The notes under the pieces are model-generated. The model ran no database searches. It was not told the origin of the DNA and worked only from the letters and a program-made list of their open reading frames with translations. DNA of 64,000 nucleotides from Alphaproteobacteria bacterium (GTDB lineage Bacteria > Pseudomonadota > Alphaproteobacteria > Rs-D84): the NCBI GenBank assembly GCA_017443235.1, contig JAFSOV010000018.1, positions 1 to 64,000 on the forward strand, given 5' to 3'. Position numbers and translations under genes: made by a program. Positions within the stretch are counted from its first letter, which is position 1, and each line of letters begins with the position of its first letter. Shown here one piece after another: positions 1-7,430 of the stretch.

Positions 1-161
1 GGAGTAAATTCTATGTTAAACCCCTGCGCATACGGCACCGGAATATCAAATAGTCGCGGCATGTGGATAACATACTTTCCAACCAACCGCCCATCAACCG
101 AATAGTGTTTATACGGTCTGATATGACTTCTGATAATTTTACCCAACAAGTGCCCGCGCAT
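1..161 (-). CDS. Hypothetical protein, 3' end beyond window
   Basis: Open reading frame entering the window at its left edge; 53 codons are visible from an ATG at 161, two bases after the upstream gene stops. An AAAGGA Shine-Dalgarno lies 8-10 bases before the start, overlapping the end of the previous gene, so it is the last visible gene of the operon read from about 2.73 kb. The visible part is basic and starts MRGHLLGKIIRSHIRPYKHY. I recognise no family. Confidence 0.6.
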   Translation of the reverse strand, partial: MRGHLLGKIIRSHIRPYKHYSVDGRLVGKYVIHMPRLFDIPVPYAQGFNIEFT

Positions 162-163
162 TT

Positions 164-853
164 TTATTTTCCTTTGGCGTGCATTAAACTATCGCGATAA
201 TGTTCGACCGCCTGTTTATATTCCAAGTACTCTGCCGGCAGAGTTTTTTCATACGCTTCAACCTGTTTATTCACGCGTTGCGCTTTTTTCTCTTGTATGT
301 CACGTATCACAGCAGGACTGATAATACCCGCTATCGCCAATCCCATCAACAAAACCAACTTCGCGGTACCATTATTTTTATTCGCCTTTTGGTCTTTGTC
401 GACATCATTCAGAAAATCCTGTGTATTCTTTTTTCTTTCTTGTGATTGTTCTTTATATTTGGCAACACATAATCTATACAGTTCTTCCAGATCCGGTCTT
501 TTTTGGTAAAAAAACCAATCCTTAAAATCTATGCCTACCTGGTATTGATCAAACTCATCATATTTATGAAATGAAAACTGGTATTCGTCGCCGATATAAA
601 CACGATAAAATTCTTCGCCACTCAAATCTTTAACTATGACATTTTTATTACGAATAATATCCAAACATTTTTGAATTATTGGGTCATCGGATTGTATTTC
701 TTCTTTTTTTAATTCTTGTTTAAAATCATTAGCCAGGCGTACAGATTCCGCCGCAGCATCTGAAATCTGTTTCAACCGCTTACGTTCACGTTCGCCACGT
801 GTTTCTCCAAAAATTTCCTCCATGTCTTTTTCATAACTATCGTTATCTGCCAT
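164..853 (-). CDS. Hypothetical single-TM protein, 229 aa
   Basis: Unknown function. The N-terminal ~60 residues are highly charged (coiled-coil-like, many Glu/Lys). A middle part (about 70-130) is rich in aromatic and acidic residues. A hydrophobic segment at about 163-182 (LVLLMGLAIAGIISPAV) is a likely membrane helix, followed by a charged C-terminal tail. There is no signal peptide. It is the seventh gene of a tightly spaced minus-strand operon (16 bp after the previous gene, 2 bp before the next). It lacks the RRPY domain of its upstream neighbours, so it may be a membrane partner of that family; that link is inferred from position only. Confidence 0.75.
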   Translation of the reverse strand: MADNDSYEKDMEEIFGETRGERERKRLKQISDAAAESVRLANDFKQELKKEEIQSDDPIIQKCLDIIRNKNVIVKDLSGEEFYRVYIGDEYQFSFHKYDEFDQYQVGIDFKDWFFYQKRPDLEELYRLCVAKYKEQSQERKKNTQDFLNDVDKDQKANKNNGTAKLVLLMGLAIAGIISPAVIRDIQEKKAQRVNKQVEAYEKTLPAEYLEYKQAVEHYRDSLMHAKGK

Positions 854-869
854 TTTTTACCCTTTTTGT

Positions 870-1124
870 TTATCTACAATGACTTTTTATAAAATCTGCG
901 ACATCGGCGAAGCCAGCGGGGTGCGGTACAAAATCACTGCTTTCATACGGTCGCCGTTCATTCACAATTTTTTGGAATTCTTGAAATTCTTCGGGTGTCA
1001 AAATTTTTCCAGTAAAGTCCCGCCGCACAATTATGTGATTTCCAAAAATGCGATTATGACGTTCCGCATATTCTCTTTTTTGTTCTGGTATCGGCTCTGG
1101 TCCCTCGTGGGTTAAATGTATCAT
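870..1124 (-). CDS. Small RRPY-domain protein, 84 aa
   Basis: Unknown function. It carries the short domain shared by six genes of this operon: an Asn, one residue, then RRPY, three residues and DFV (NERRPYESSDFVPH near residues 56-69), preceded by a helix-like EEFQEFQKIV. The start lies one base after the upstream stop, and the ribosome-binding AAAAGG is embedded in the last codons of the upstream gene, so translation is probably coupled. The N-terminal half (HEGPEPIPEQKREYAERHN) is not shared with the paralogues. Cytoplasmic by lack of a signal. Confidence 0.75.
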   Translation of the reverse strand: MIHLTHEGPEPIPEQKREYAERHNRIFGNHIIVRRDFTGKILTPEEFQEFQKIVNERRPYESSDFVPHPAGFADVADFIKSHCR

Positions 1125-1125
1125 T

Positions 1126-1353
1126 TTAATAACCTTTTACGAAAAATTCATTACGTTGACGATGCAAAGCCGCCTCTGTCGGATTTTCTGCAATATCTTC
1201 AAAAAAATGATGCTTTACAAAATCCTCTGGGGAATATGGACGACGACGATTCACAATCCGATAGATTTCTTTGTATGCTTCGGGCGTCAGTTTGTAATTA
1301 TCTGAAACATTTGGAACAAAATACGATGATTCTTGTTTCTTTTCTTTTGCCAT
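1126..1353 (-). CDS. Small RRPY-domain protein, 75 aa
   Basis: Start chosen at the internal ATG (MAKEKKQESS) because AAAGGA lies 8 bases upstream; the longer reading frame to 1446 has no ribosome-binding site and would overlap the upstream gene. The conserved domain is at about 33-60: EAYKEIYRIVNRRRPYSPED, then FVKHHFFEDI. The C-terminus is basic. It sits 16 bp after the preceding paralogue and abuts the following one. No known family recognised. Confidence 0.75.
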   Translation of the reverse strand: MAKEKKQESSYFVPNVSDNYKLTPEAYKEIYRIVNRRRPYSPEDFVKHHFFEDIAENPTEAALHRQRNEFFVKGY

Positions 1354-1369
1354 TTTAATATCCTTTTGT

Positions 1370-1534
1370 TTATCTGTGTTTCTCACGCAGGTCTGGAATA
1401 AATGTTTGTGGCACAAAATCACTCGGACAATATGGCCTGCGTTCATTGACCCATTCTAAAATCTCTTTATGAGATTTTTCGGTCGGTTTTACATCTGTAA
1501 AATCAGAAACCTTAAATTCTTTTTTATATTCCAT
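1370..1534 (-). CDS. Small RRPY-domain protein, 54 aa
   Basis: Start at 1534 with AAAGGGAC nine bases upstream. The protein begins MEYKKEFK, the same N-terminus as the 55-aa paralogue at 2294-2461, and contains KEILEWVNERRPYCPSDFV followed by the FIPDLREKHR ending, the most complete statement of the domain consensus. It is only the domain plus a short N-terminal tail, which suggests the domain is a self-sufficient unit. The start region lies in a 31-bp tandem duplication. Confidence 0.7.
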   Translation of the reverse strand: MEYKKEFKVSDFTDVKPTEKSHKEILEWVNERRPYCPSDFVPQTFIPDLREKHR

Positions 1535-1581
1535 CTTAACGTCCCTTTACTTTTTTATATTCCATCTTAACGCCCCTTTAC
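1519..1581. repeat. 31-bp tandem direct repeat
   Basis: Two copies, 31 bp period (1519-1550 and 1550-1581), differing at one base. On the minus strand each copy carries the last codons of the 236-aa gene (..KVKGR stop), then the ribosome-binding site and the start MEYKK of the next gene. The duplication therefore made a 9-codon reading frame (MEYKKVKGR) between two genes. Confidence 0.85.
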
Positions 1582-2277
1582 TTTCTGTAATGCTGTAAAA
1601 TAATTTATACAATTTGCCTGTGTGCGCGATTGTTGATTCGCAACGGTGGCAACCTTTTTATTCTGTGGTACGACATTTTTCAACCAAACCGGCGCACCCG
1701 CAAAATTTGCCGTCATCAACAACGCGATCACCAAATCCGGAATAAAACTTTCCGGCACAAAATCGAATGGTTCGTATGGTCTGCGTCGATTCACTACCGT
1801 CATAATCGCATCAAAAGATTTCAACGCATTTAGACCTTTGATTGGTTCCTTTTTCTCTTCTGGCCGGGGCTTTGGATGATCACAAAAATGTTCCCATTTT
1901 TCAATTGCGTTTTCCGCCGACATATTTGATGGATGGCGTTTCGAATTTTCTATTAATTCATACACCGCGTCACATTTGTCATGACCAATTACACCGGGGC
2001 CAAAATCAGATTTATATAAAGCCCAACCACGATCCGCCACTTTAATTTCAACATCAATAAGATATGAATATGGCGATCGGCGACTGACATGCAACATAAC
2101 CGGTCCCATTGATGATTCTTTGATTTCATAGTATCCATACGGAACACCATCAGGCGAACGAAATGTATTAACATGATCCGGACACCATTCCGGCAATGGT
2201 TGACAGACACGGGTAAAATACATATCCGGTTTTTCTTTTATCAATGTGTTAATCACTTTCGAAAAATCGCTTGTCAT
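1567..2277 (-). CDS. RRPY-domain protein with long N-terminal part, 236 aa
   Basis: Start taken at the ATG at 2277 (MTSDFSKVINTL), with AGGTGG upstream; an in-frame GTG three codons earlier is possible. Residues 1-120 form an unknown domain rich in aromatics (PDMYFTRVCQPLPEWCPDHV). Residues ~150-185 carry the family core (MTVVNRRRPYEPFDFVPESF, then IPDL). After it comes a hydrophobic stretch, about 183-200 (VIALLMTANFAGAPVWL), a possible membrane segment. It is the only large member, so the domain here looks fused to an extra module. Third gene of the operon. Confidence 0.75.
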   Translation of the reverse strand: MTSDFSKVINTLIKEKPDMYFTRVCQPLPEWCPDHVNTFRSPDGVPYGYYEIKESSMGPVMLHVSRRSPYSYLIDVEIKVADRGWALYKSDFGPGVIGHDKCDAVYELIENSKRHPSNMSAENAIEKWEHFCDHPKPRPEEKKEPIKGLNALKSFDAIMTVVNRRRPYEPFDFVPESFIPDLVIALLMTANFAGAPVWLKNVVPQNKKVATVANQQSRTQANCINYFTALQKVKGR

Positions 2278-2293
2278 AATCCCCACCTTTTAC

Positions 2294-2461
2294 TTATCTG
2301 GTTTTTTCCCTTAGGTCCGGAATAAAATATTGTTTTTTGAAATCACTCAGACGATACGGTCGGCGTTTACTAACCATTTCCATAATCTCTTTATGAGTGG
2401 TTTTGGTCGGCTTTAACCCCGGGCAAATTGGGGAACACTTGAATTCTTTTTTATATTCCAT
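2294..2461 (-). CDS. Small RRPY-domain protein, 55 aa
   Basis: ATG at 2461 with GGAG seven bases upstream. The protein starts MEYKKEFKCS and holds HKEIMEMVSKRRPYRLSDF followed by an FIPDLREKTR ending. It is the sister of the 54-aa gene at 1370-1534 (same ends and spacing); the Asn before RRPY is replaced by Ser-Lys. Gaps are 18 bp to the gene before and 16 bp to the gene after. No homologous family recognised. Confidence 0.7.
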   Translation of the reverse strand: MEYKKEFKCSPICPGLKPTKTTHKEIMEMVSKRRPYRLSDFKKQYFIPDLREKTR

Positions 2462-2479
2462 TGCAAAACTCCACGGGGG

Positions 2480-2704
2480 TTAGCGTTGTTTTTCATCAAT
2501 ATGTCGCAGGTTCGGAATAAATGATTGTCTTTTAAAATCGTTTGGGCAATATGGACGGCGTTTGTTAAATATGCGCAAGATTTCGTCATTACTGCGTTCT
2601 GTCGGTTGATGTTTTGTTTCAATATTTGATACAGTATAAATACTCGAAACGACATCCGTGTTTTCTGCTTCAACAACATCTGTTGTTTTCTTTTCTTCTG
2701 CCAT
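2480..2704 (-). CDS. RRPY-domain protein, first gene of operon, 74 aa
   Basis: Start at 2704 (MAEEKKTTDVVEAENTDV), with AAAGGAG eight bases upstream; the frame is open further upstream but would run through the promoter. The acidic N-terminal half is Thr/Val/Glu-rich. The C-terminal half has DEILRIFNKRRPYCPNDF followed by KRQSFIPNL, the family core. It is directly downstream of a near-consensus promoter and heads at least eight co-directional genes. Confidence 0.75.
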   Translation of the reverse strand: MAEEKKTTDVVEAENTDVVSSIYTVSNIETKHQPTERSNDEILRIFNKRRPYCPNDFKRQSFIPNLRHIDEKQR

Positions 2705-2732
2705 AACAAACTCCTTTGTTTTCGGCATACAA

Positions 2733-2761
2733 ATTATAGCAAAAACTCCCAAAAAAGTCAA
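2733..2761 (-). promoter_or_regulatory. Sigma-70 promoter of the RRPY operon
   Basis: On the minus strand TTGACT at 2761-2756, a 17-bp spacer and a perfect TATAAT at 2738-2733. It lies in the gap between the 149-aa gene and the first RRPY gene, giving a leader of about 22 nt with a good ribosome-binding site. Confidence 0.85.
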
Positions 2762-2797
2762 GATTTTTCGGGATGTTACGGGATTTTTGAAAGCCAT

Positions 2798-3247
2798 TTA
2801 TCTCCGTTTTCCGTATTGGTTGGGAAAGAAAACTTTACCGATATATTTCCGTATAAATGGTGATGGACATTTGCCGGATGCAATGCATAATGGACAATCG
2901 TGGCCATATGACACAGGGCAATCGGTTTCTGCCAATTTTCCCGTACGCATTACGATAACCACTTCGTCTTTTTCCGCCATGTTCGAACAATGTGTAGGGG
3001 TCCATTCAACCGCCGGATGTTTACGATTTGGACGCACTTCAAATGCCGTTTCGTCATCATAAAACACATCAAACCCACAATGAAACCTGTTACCATCCAC
3101 AGGTTTGCAATTCCGTAACATTTCAAGAAATTTCTTTTGCCATTCTTCGGCCACAGCCCCAACATTTATTTGTGTTGGCCGACCATTATAACCTTCGGCA
3201 CAACGATTATATGCAAAGCTTTGAATCATTACAAATTTGTTTGGCAT
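2798..3247 (-). CDS. Hypothetical protein with Cys-rich C-terminus, 149 aa
   Basis: Unknown. AGGAG lies seven bases before the ATG. There is no signal peptide or membrane segment. The C-terminal third has four closely spaced cysteines in a CPVSYGHDCPLCIASGKCPS pattern, compatible with a zinc site (inferred). It is a separate unit from the RRPY operon, whose promoter starts 36 bp after this stop. A -35-like TTGACA at 3304-3299 precedes it, but no good -10 is at the right distance. Confidence 0.7.
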   Translation of the reverse strand: MPNKFVMIQSFAYNRCAEGYNGRPTQINVGAVAEEWQKKFLEMLRNCKPVDGNRFHCGFDVFYDDETAFEVRPNRKHPAVEWTPTHCSNMAEKDEVVIVMRTGKLAETDCPVSYGHDCPLCIASGKCPSPFIRKYIGKVFFPNQYGKRR

Positions 3248-3300
3248 AGTATCTCCTTTTTTGTTTCACCAGAAACACACTAACACAAACGCACAAGATG

Positions 3301-3921
3301 TCAATCTTTATTATTGGAATTCAGGGCATTTTTAACCGGGCCGAACGACCGCCGATGATGTTCCGTTACGCCATATTTTTCAATTGCCGCGATGTGTTCC
3401 GCCGTTGGGTATCCCGCATTTTTATCCCAACCATACATTGGAAAACGCACCGCCAAATCATGCATAATTTTATCACGTGTTTCTTTGGCAATTATCGATG
3501 CCGCCGCAATAGAAAGTGATTTCGCATCGCCCTTTATAACCGCCCTGCCCCGTAAATTCTTTGGCACGCGGTTTCCATCAATTAAACAAATTTCCGGCGT
3601 TTGCCCCAAACCCGCCACCGCACGTTCCATCGCACGCATAGACGCCCAAAGGATATTCAATTCGTCAATTTCCGCCGGACTGCATTGACCGGTCGCCCAT
3701 ATTGTATTTTTTGTTATCCAATCATACGCGACTGCCCTTTGATGTGCCGACATTTTTTTAGAATCACGTATCACCACCGGAATTTCAATATCGCGATTTG
3801 GGAAAATCACCGCCGCCGCAACAACCGGACCACACAGCGGACCACGGCCCGCTTCGTCTACACCGGCAATTAAATTTACACCGCTTTCGTTTTCAATAGA
3901 AAAATCCGCCACCGAAATCAT
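3301..3921 (-). CDS. rnhB: Ribonuclease HII
   Basis: Removes RNA from RNA-DNA hybrids, including single ribonucleotides left by replication. The 206 aa match the usual length. The catalytic acidic residues are in place: D22 and E23 in GVDEAGRGPLCGPV, D115 in LIDGN, D132 in KGD, followed by the family stretch SIAAASIIAKETRD and the GWDKNAGYPTAEH segment near the C-terminus. It lies 9 bp after the lytic transglycosylase gene, so the two are likely co-transcribed. Cytoplasmic. Confidence 0.95.
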   Translation of the reverse strand: MISVADFSIENESGVNLIAGVDEAGRGPLCGPVVAAAVIFPNRDIEIPVVIRDSKKMSAHQRAVAYDWITKNTIWATGQCSPAEIDELNILWASMRAMERAVAGLGQTPEICLIDGNRVPKNLRGRAVIKGDAKSLSIAAASIIAKETRDKIMHDLAVRFPMYGWDKNAGYPTAEHIAAIEKYGVTEHHRRSFGPVKNALNSNNKD

Positions 3922-3930
3922 ATCGTCCGC

Positions 3931-5652
3931 CTAAATAGAATACGGAATATCGTCAACACGCACGTATTCATCTTCACTGTTATACAATGGCCATTCAGAA
4001 TCCGCCAAAGCCTTTAATGTAGTCAACGGTTGCCCCAATCGCGCACGATACAGCCACAAATTCGCCATCACACGTTTGATATACCCGCGCGTTTCATACG
4101 CCGGAAAACTTTCGATATACAACAACGGGTCATCCGTAGTAAAAGATTTTTCAAACTTTACAACCGAACCCATACCTGCATTATACGCCGCCAACATTTT
4201 GATAATGTTGTTATTGATATTTTGATGCATCAGCAAATCAACAATATACTGTTGTCCCAAGAACATATTGTGTTCCGGGTTAGACATATCTATGTCGGAC
4301 ATTTTAACCTTGTTCGCGCGCGCGACCAATTTCGCGGTTCCGGGCATAATCTGCATAACACCGTTTGCGCCCGCACCCGATTTAGCCCCGGTGCGGAAAC
4401 CACTTTCCTGTTTAATAATTGCAAGCAATAAAGCCCGGTCTATGGACCACCCGCCCATCGGTTCCCAATCGGGTAATGGATATTGCGCAGAATAAATCAC
4501 ATCATCATCAATTTCCAAAATGCCGCGGTCACGTATCACACCCGATGCCAAAATTGCCACACGCGACAAACCGAACGCGGTTGCAATTGCATCTATGGCG
4601 TGCAAACTGCGGTCACTAACCTTGGACGTCATCATGTATTTCAAATACTCTTCGGCGCGTTCACGGCGATTCACCTGCAACAGCGCCAGCGCAATTTTCC
4701 CGTACCGGTCGCCGCGCAATTCATCAATATCTTCTTCGGTAAATTCTTGTTCAAAGAATTCATATTCCGGCACATTTCCCATCATTGTCGCCGCCAACGC
4801 GCCATAGAACGCCATCGGGTGCGCCGCCGCAATCGTCCAATATTCGTTGGCTTTTTCCATATCGCCACGCATAGACGCCGCACGTCCCGCCCAAAATGCG
4901 GCCTCGGTCTTGCGGGCGTTGTTTATTTGTTTCAGTTTCAAAATGCGACCAAAATATTTTTCACTCTCTTTATATTTTTCTTCTTTGAAATACAACAATC
5001 CCATCGTCCATAATCCATATTCAGATTCTGCGTCAGATGCGACGAATCCCCATTTTTTTGCCAATTCATATTCACCGTTCGTATAATAAACATACGCCAA
5101 TCGCCCCGCCAGACGCCCATAATCAGATTCGGTCAATTTCTTTTTAAAAGATTTTTCTTCCAATATCTGGCGTGCAGTCTTGGTACTGCCCCCACGAATC
5201 GCCTTTTTGAATTTTGTAATCTTTTTACCAACAGACCCAGAATATTCTTTGGCGGTCCACGTTTCAGATTGCGCCGTTTCAATGGACAGTCCCCCCGTCA
5301 ACATATTCGGTACGCGCGCAGATTTCACCGAAACCTTTTTCAATTTAGACAATTTTTCCATACGCGGCGCGCCGGGCATATCGTTGTATTTTTCCATCCA
5401 CGATTTAACCTCGGCACTTTTGGTGTGATAAGTTTTAGAAAAATATCTTTGATACAAAACTTCGTTTTTCAAAATCGGGTCGGACAATTGCCGTTCCAGA
5501 TTTTGCGCGGTCGAAATTTTTTCCGCATCCTGCAGCATAAATATTTGTGTGTATAAACTTTCATCCGCATCAGATAAAACGTCTATGCTTGGTGCCGCCA
5601 CCGCCACCCGGCACAACAAAAGCGCGAAAACAAATACTAATATTTTTCTCAT
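3931..5652 (-). CDS. slt: Soluble lytic murein transglycosylase
   Basis: Periplasmic enzyme cleaving the MurNAc-GlcNAc bond of peptidoglycan with 1,6-anhydro product formation. It has a signal peptide (MRKILVFVFALLLCRVAVA), then a long alpha-superhelical region of TPR-like repeats (about 60-390) and a C-terminal SLT (GH23) domain from about 400. There KQESGF supplies the catalytic Glu (about residue 414), followed by GANGVMQIMPGTA and AYNAGMGSV. The 573 aa fit the Slt70 group. The start has AAGGGG about 11 bases upstream. Runs in the same direction as nrdR and rnhB. Confidence 0.92.
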   Translation of the reverse strand: MRKILVFVFALLLCRVAVAAPSIDVLSDADESLYTQIFMLQDAEKISTAQNLERQLSDPILKNEVLYQRYFSKTYHTKSAEVKSWMEKYNDMPGAPRMEKLSKLKKVSVKSARVPNMLTGGLSIETAQSETWTAKEYSGSVGKKITKFKKAIRGGSTKTARQILEEKSFKKKLTESDYGRLAGRLAYVYYTNGEYELAKKWGFVASDAESEYGLWTMGLLYFKEEKYKESEKYFGRILKLKQINNARKTEAAFWAGRAASMRGDMEKANEYWTIAAAHPMAFYGALAATMMGNVPEYEFFEQEFTEEDIDELRGDRYGKIALALLQVNRRERAEEYLKYMMTSKVSDRSLHAIDAIATAFGLSRVAILASGVIRDRGILEIDDDVIYSAQYPLPDWEPMGGWSIDRALLLAIIKQESGFRTGAKSGAGANGVMQIMPGTAKLVARANKVKMSDIDMSNPEHNMFLGQQYIVDLLMHQNINNNIIKMLAAYNAGMGSVVKFEKSFTTDDPLLYIESFPAYETRGYIKRVMANLWLYRARLGQPLTTLKALADSEWPLYNSEDEYVRVDDIPYSI

Positions 5653-5667
5653 CCCCTAAAATTCCCC

Positions 5668-6168
5668 TTAGAACAAAGTGGTTTTTGGCAATTTACAAAC
5701 AATCGTTTCGTCCGTGATTTCCGGAATCGTATCAATAATTTTCTTAAAGTCAGAAATTTTCGAAAACTTGCGATACACCGAAACAAAACGCACAAACGCA
5801 ATCGGGTCTAAATTCAAGAGTGAATCAGAAACCATTTCACCAATCTGGCTACTTGTCACCATATCATCGGTGCCCTCGGTTTCCAACCGGCGTTGAATAG
5901 ACGCGACCAAGCGTTCAATTTGTTCGTCCCCAACTTCGCGATTATGACATGCCAATTTAATACTGCGGCGCAGTTTATCGCGGTCAAAAGGTTCGGTTTT
6001 ACCACTGTTTTTCCGCACGACCAAATCGCGCATTTGCACACGTTCAACGGTTGTGAATTTTGCGCCGCATTGGTTGCACACGCGCCGGCGGCGAATTGTT
6101 CCGCTTTCCATATCCGGGCGCGAATCCGCGACCCGACTATCGGCATAATTACAATATGGGCATCTCAT
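5668..6168 (-). CDS. nrdR: Transcriptional repressor NrdR
   Basis: ATP/dATP-sensing zinc-ribbon repressor of ribonucleotide reductase genes. The N-terminal zinc ribbon has MRCPYC and CNQCG pairs with the family string DSRPDMESGTIRRRRVC, followed by the ATP-cone (VVRKNSGKTEPFDRDKLRRS). The 166 aa are slightly longer than the usual 150-155. It is first in the minus-strand run nrdR-slt-rnhB, with 15 bp before slt. No Shine-Dalgarno is visible and the promoter lies so close that the mRNA could be nearly leaderless. Confidence 0.95.
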   Translation of the reverse strand: MRCPYCNYADSRVADSRPDMESGTIRRRRVCNQCGAKFTTVERVQMRDLVVRKNSGKTEPFDRDKLRRSIKLACHNREVGDEQIERLVASIQRRLETEGTDDMVTSSQIGEMVSDSLLNLDPIAFVRFVSVYRKFSKISDFKKIIDTIPEITDETIVCKLPKTTLF

Positions 6169-6175
6169 ACGGCAT

Positions 6176-6204
6176 AATGTAGCAATCTTATCGTTCGGTG
6201 TAAA
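6176..6204 (-). promoter_or_regulatory. Probable nrdR promoter
   Basis: Minus-strand TTTACA (6204-6199), 17 bp, TACATT (6181-6176). A transcription start about seven bases further would fall at or beside the nrdR ATG at 6168, matching the lack of a ribosome-binding site. Confidence 0.5.
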
Positions 6205-6301
6205 GCAAATTTATTCCCAAAAAATTGCATTTTTATAAAAAATCAAGACCTTTTTTTTAATTTGTTTGTTCAACCCAATTTTTTTTAGGTCGCAAATGTG
6301 G

Positions 6302-6307
6302 TATAAT
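6302..6307 (+). promoter_or_regulatory. -10 element upstream of ccrM
   Basis: Perfect TATAAT 21 bp before the GTG start of ccrM. The -35 position is a T-run without consensus, so the promoter may be activator dependent; I did not find a CtrA-type TTAA-N7-TTAA box. Confidence 0.5.
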
Positions 6308-6327
6308 TACATGACGAGGGAGAAAAA

Positions 6328-7428
6328 GTGGACAAATACCTGAACCAAATTTTAATTGGCGATTGCATCAAAATTATGCGGAACATTCCCGATGGTTCCA
6401 TTGATGCGGTATTTGCAGACCCGCCGTACAACCTGCAATTGGGGCAAAAAACACTTTATCGACCCGAAGACCAAACCGCGGCGCGCGCCGTTCGCGACGA
6501 TTGGGATGCGTTCGAATCACCGGCGGAATATAACAAATTTTCACGTGAATGGTTGGCGGAATGTCGGCGCGTATTAAAACCCGATGGGGCGATGTGGACA
6601 ATCGGTTCATATCATAATATTTTCACGGTCGGCGCGATTATGCAAGAATTGGGATTTTGGATTTTGAATGATATAGTCTGGGTAAAAACGAATCCTATGC
6701 CAAATTTCCGCGGTACGCGTTTTACGAACGCACATGAAACACTGATATGGGCAACCCCGCGCAAGACCGGGAAATATACCTTCAATTATGAAACAATGAA
6801 GAAATTAAACGGTGGCAAACAAATGCGTTCCAATTGGGATATGAATATATGCCTGGGCGAAGAACGGTTAAAGGGCGCGGATGGCAAAAGTTTGCACAAC
6901 ACGCAAAAGCCAATGGATTTATTGCGCCGCATAATTTTGGCATCGACCAAACCGGGCGACATTATACTGGACCCGTTTGTTGGTTCGGGGACAACGGCGG
7001 CGGCCGCGCGCGAACTGGGGCGGCAATTTATCGGCATTGACCGCGAAGAATCTTATGTTGCGGCGGCACGCGAACGCACCCAAAACGTCACACCAATTGA
7101 TTTATCAAATATCGAAGTTTCCAAACCAAAACGTGACGAAGTCCGCGTTGCATTCCGCGAACTTATCGAAGGTGGATTGCTGTATGTCGGTCAAACATTG
7201 GTTGGTCCGCGTGGCGACCGCGTTATGATTTCGGCGGATGGAAATCTGGTTCACGGTATTTATGGCAAAGGTTCAATTCACGTTATGGCGGCACGCATAC
7301 AACATTGCACCAGTTTTAATGGATGGGATTATTGGTCGGCCGAAAAGCGCGATGGCACATTGGTATCAATCGATGAATTGCGCAAATACGTCCGCAACAT
7401 AAAAACCGGCATCAAAAAAGCCGCATAA
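6328..7428 (+). CDS. ccrM: CcrM-type DNA adenine-N6 methyltransferase (GANTC)
   Basis: Cell-cycle-linked methyltransferase of alphaproteobacteria that methylates adenine in GANTC, closely matching the Caulobacter CcrM pattern as I know it. Beta-class motif order: DPPYNLQL at residues 31-38 (catalytic motif IV), target-recognition middle (SNPMPNFRGTRFTNAHETLIW analogue), then AdoMet-binding DPFVGSGTT near 215. The C-terminal ~90 residues are the RAMA domain (GGLLYVGQTL... FNGWDYWS). GTG start with GAGGGAG upstream. No restriction partner is adjacent, as expected for an orphan cell-cycle enzyme. Transcribed divergently from nrdR. Confidence 0.95.
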   Translation: MDKYLNQILIGDCIKIMRNIPDGSIDAVFADPPYNLQLGQKTLYRPEDQTAARAVRDDWDAFESPAEYNKFSREWLAECRRVLKPDGAMWTIGSYHNIFTVGAIMQELGFWILNDIVWVKTNPMPNFRGTRFTNAHETLIWATPRKTGKYTFNYETMKKLNGGKQMRSNWDMNICLGEERLKGADGKSLHNTQKPMDLLRRIILASTKPGDIILDPFVGSGTTAAAARELGRQFIGIDREESYVAAARERTQNVTPIDLSNIEVSKPKRDEVRVAFRELIEGGLLYVGQTLVGPRGDRVMISADGNLVHGIYGKGSIHVMAARIQHCTSFNGWDYWSAEKRDGTLVSIDELRKYVRNIKTGIKKAA

Positions 7429-7430
7429 AA

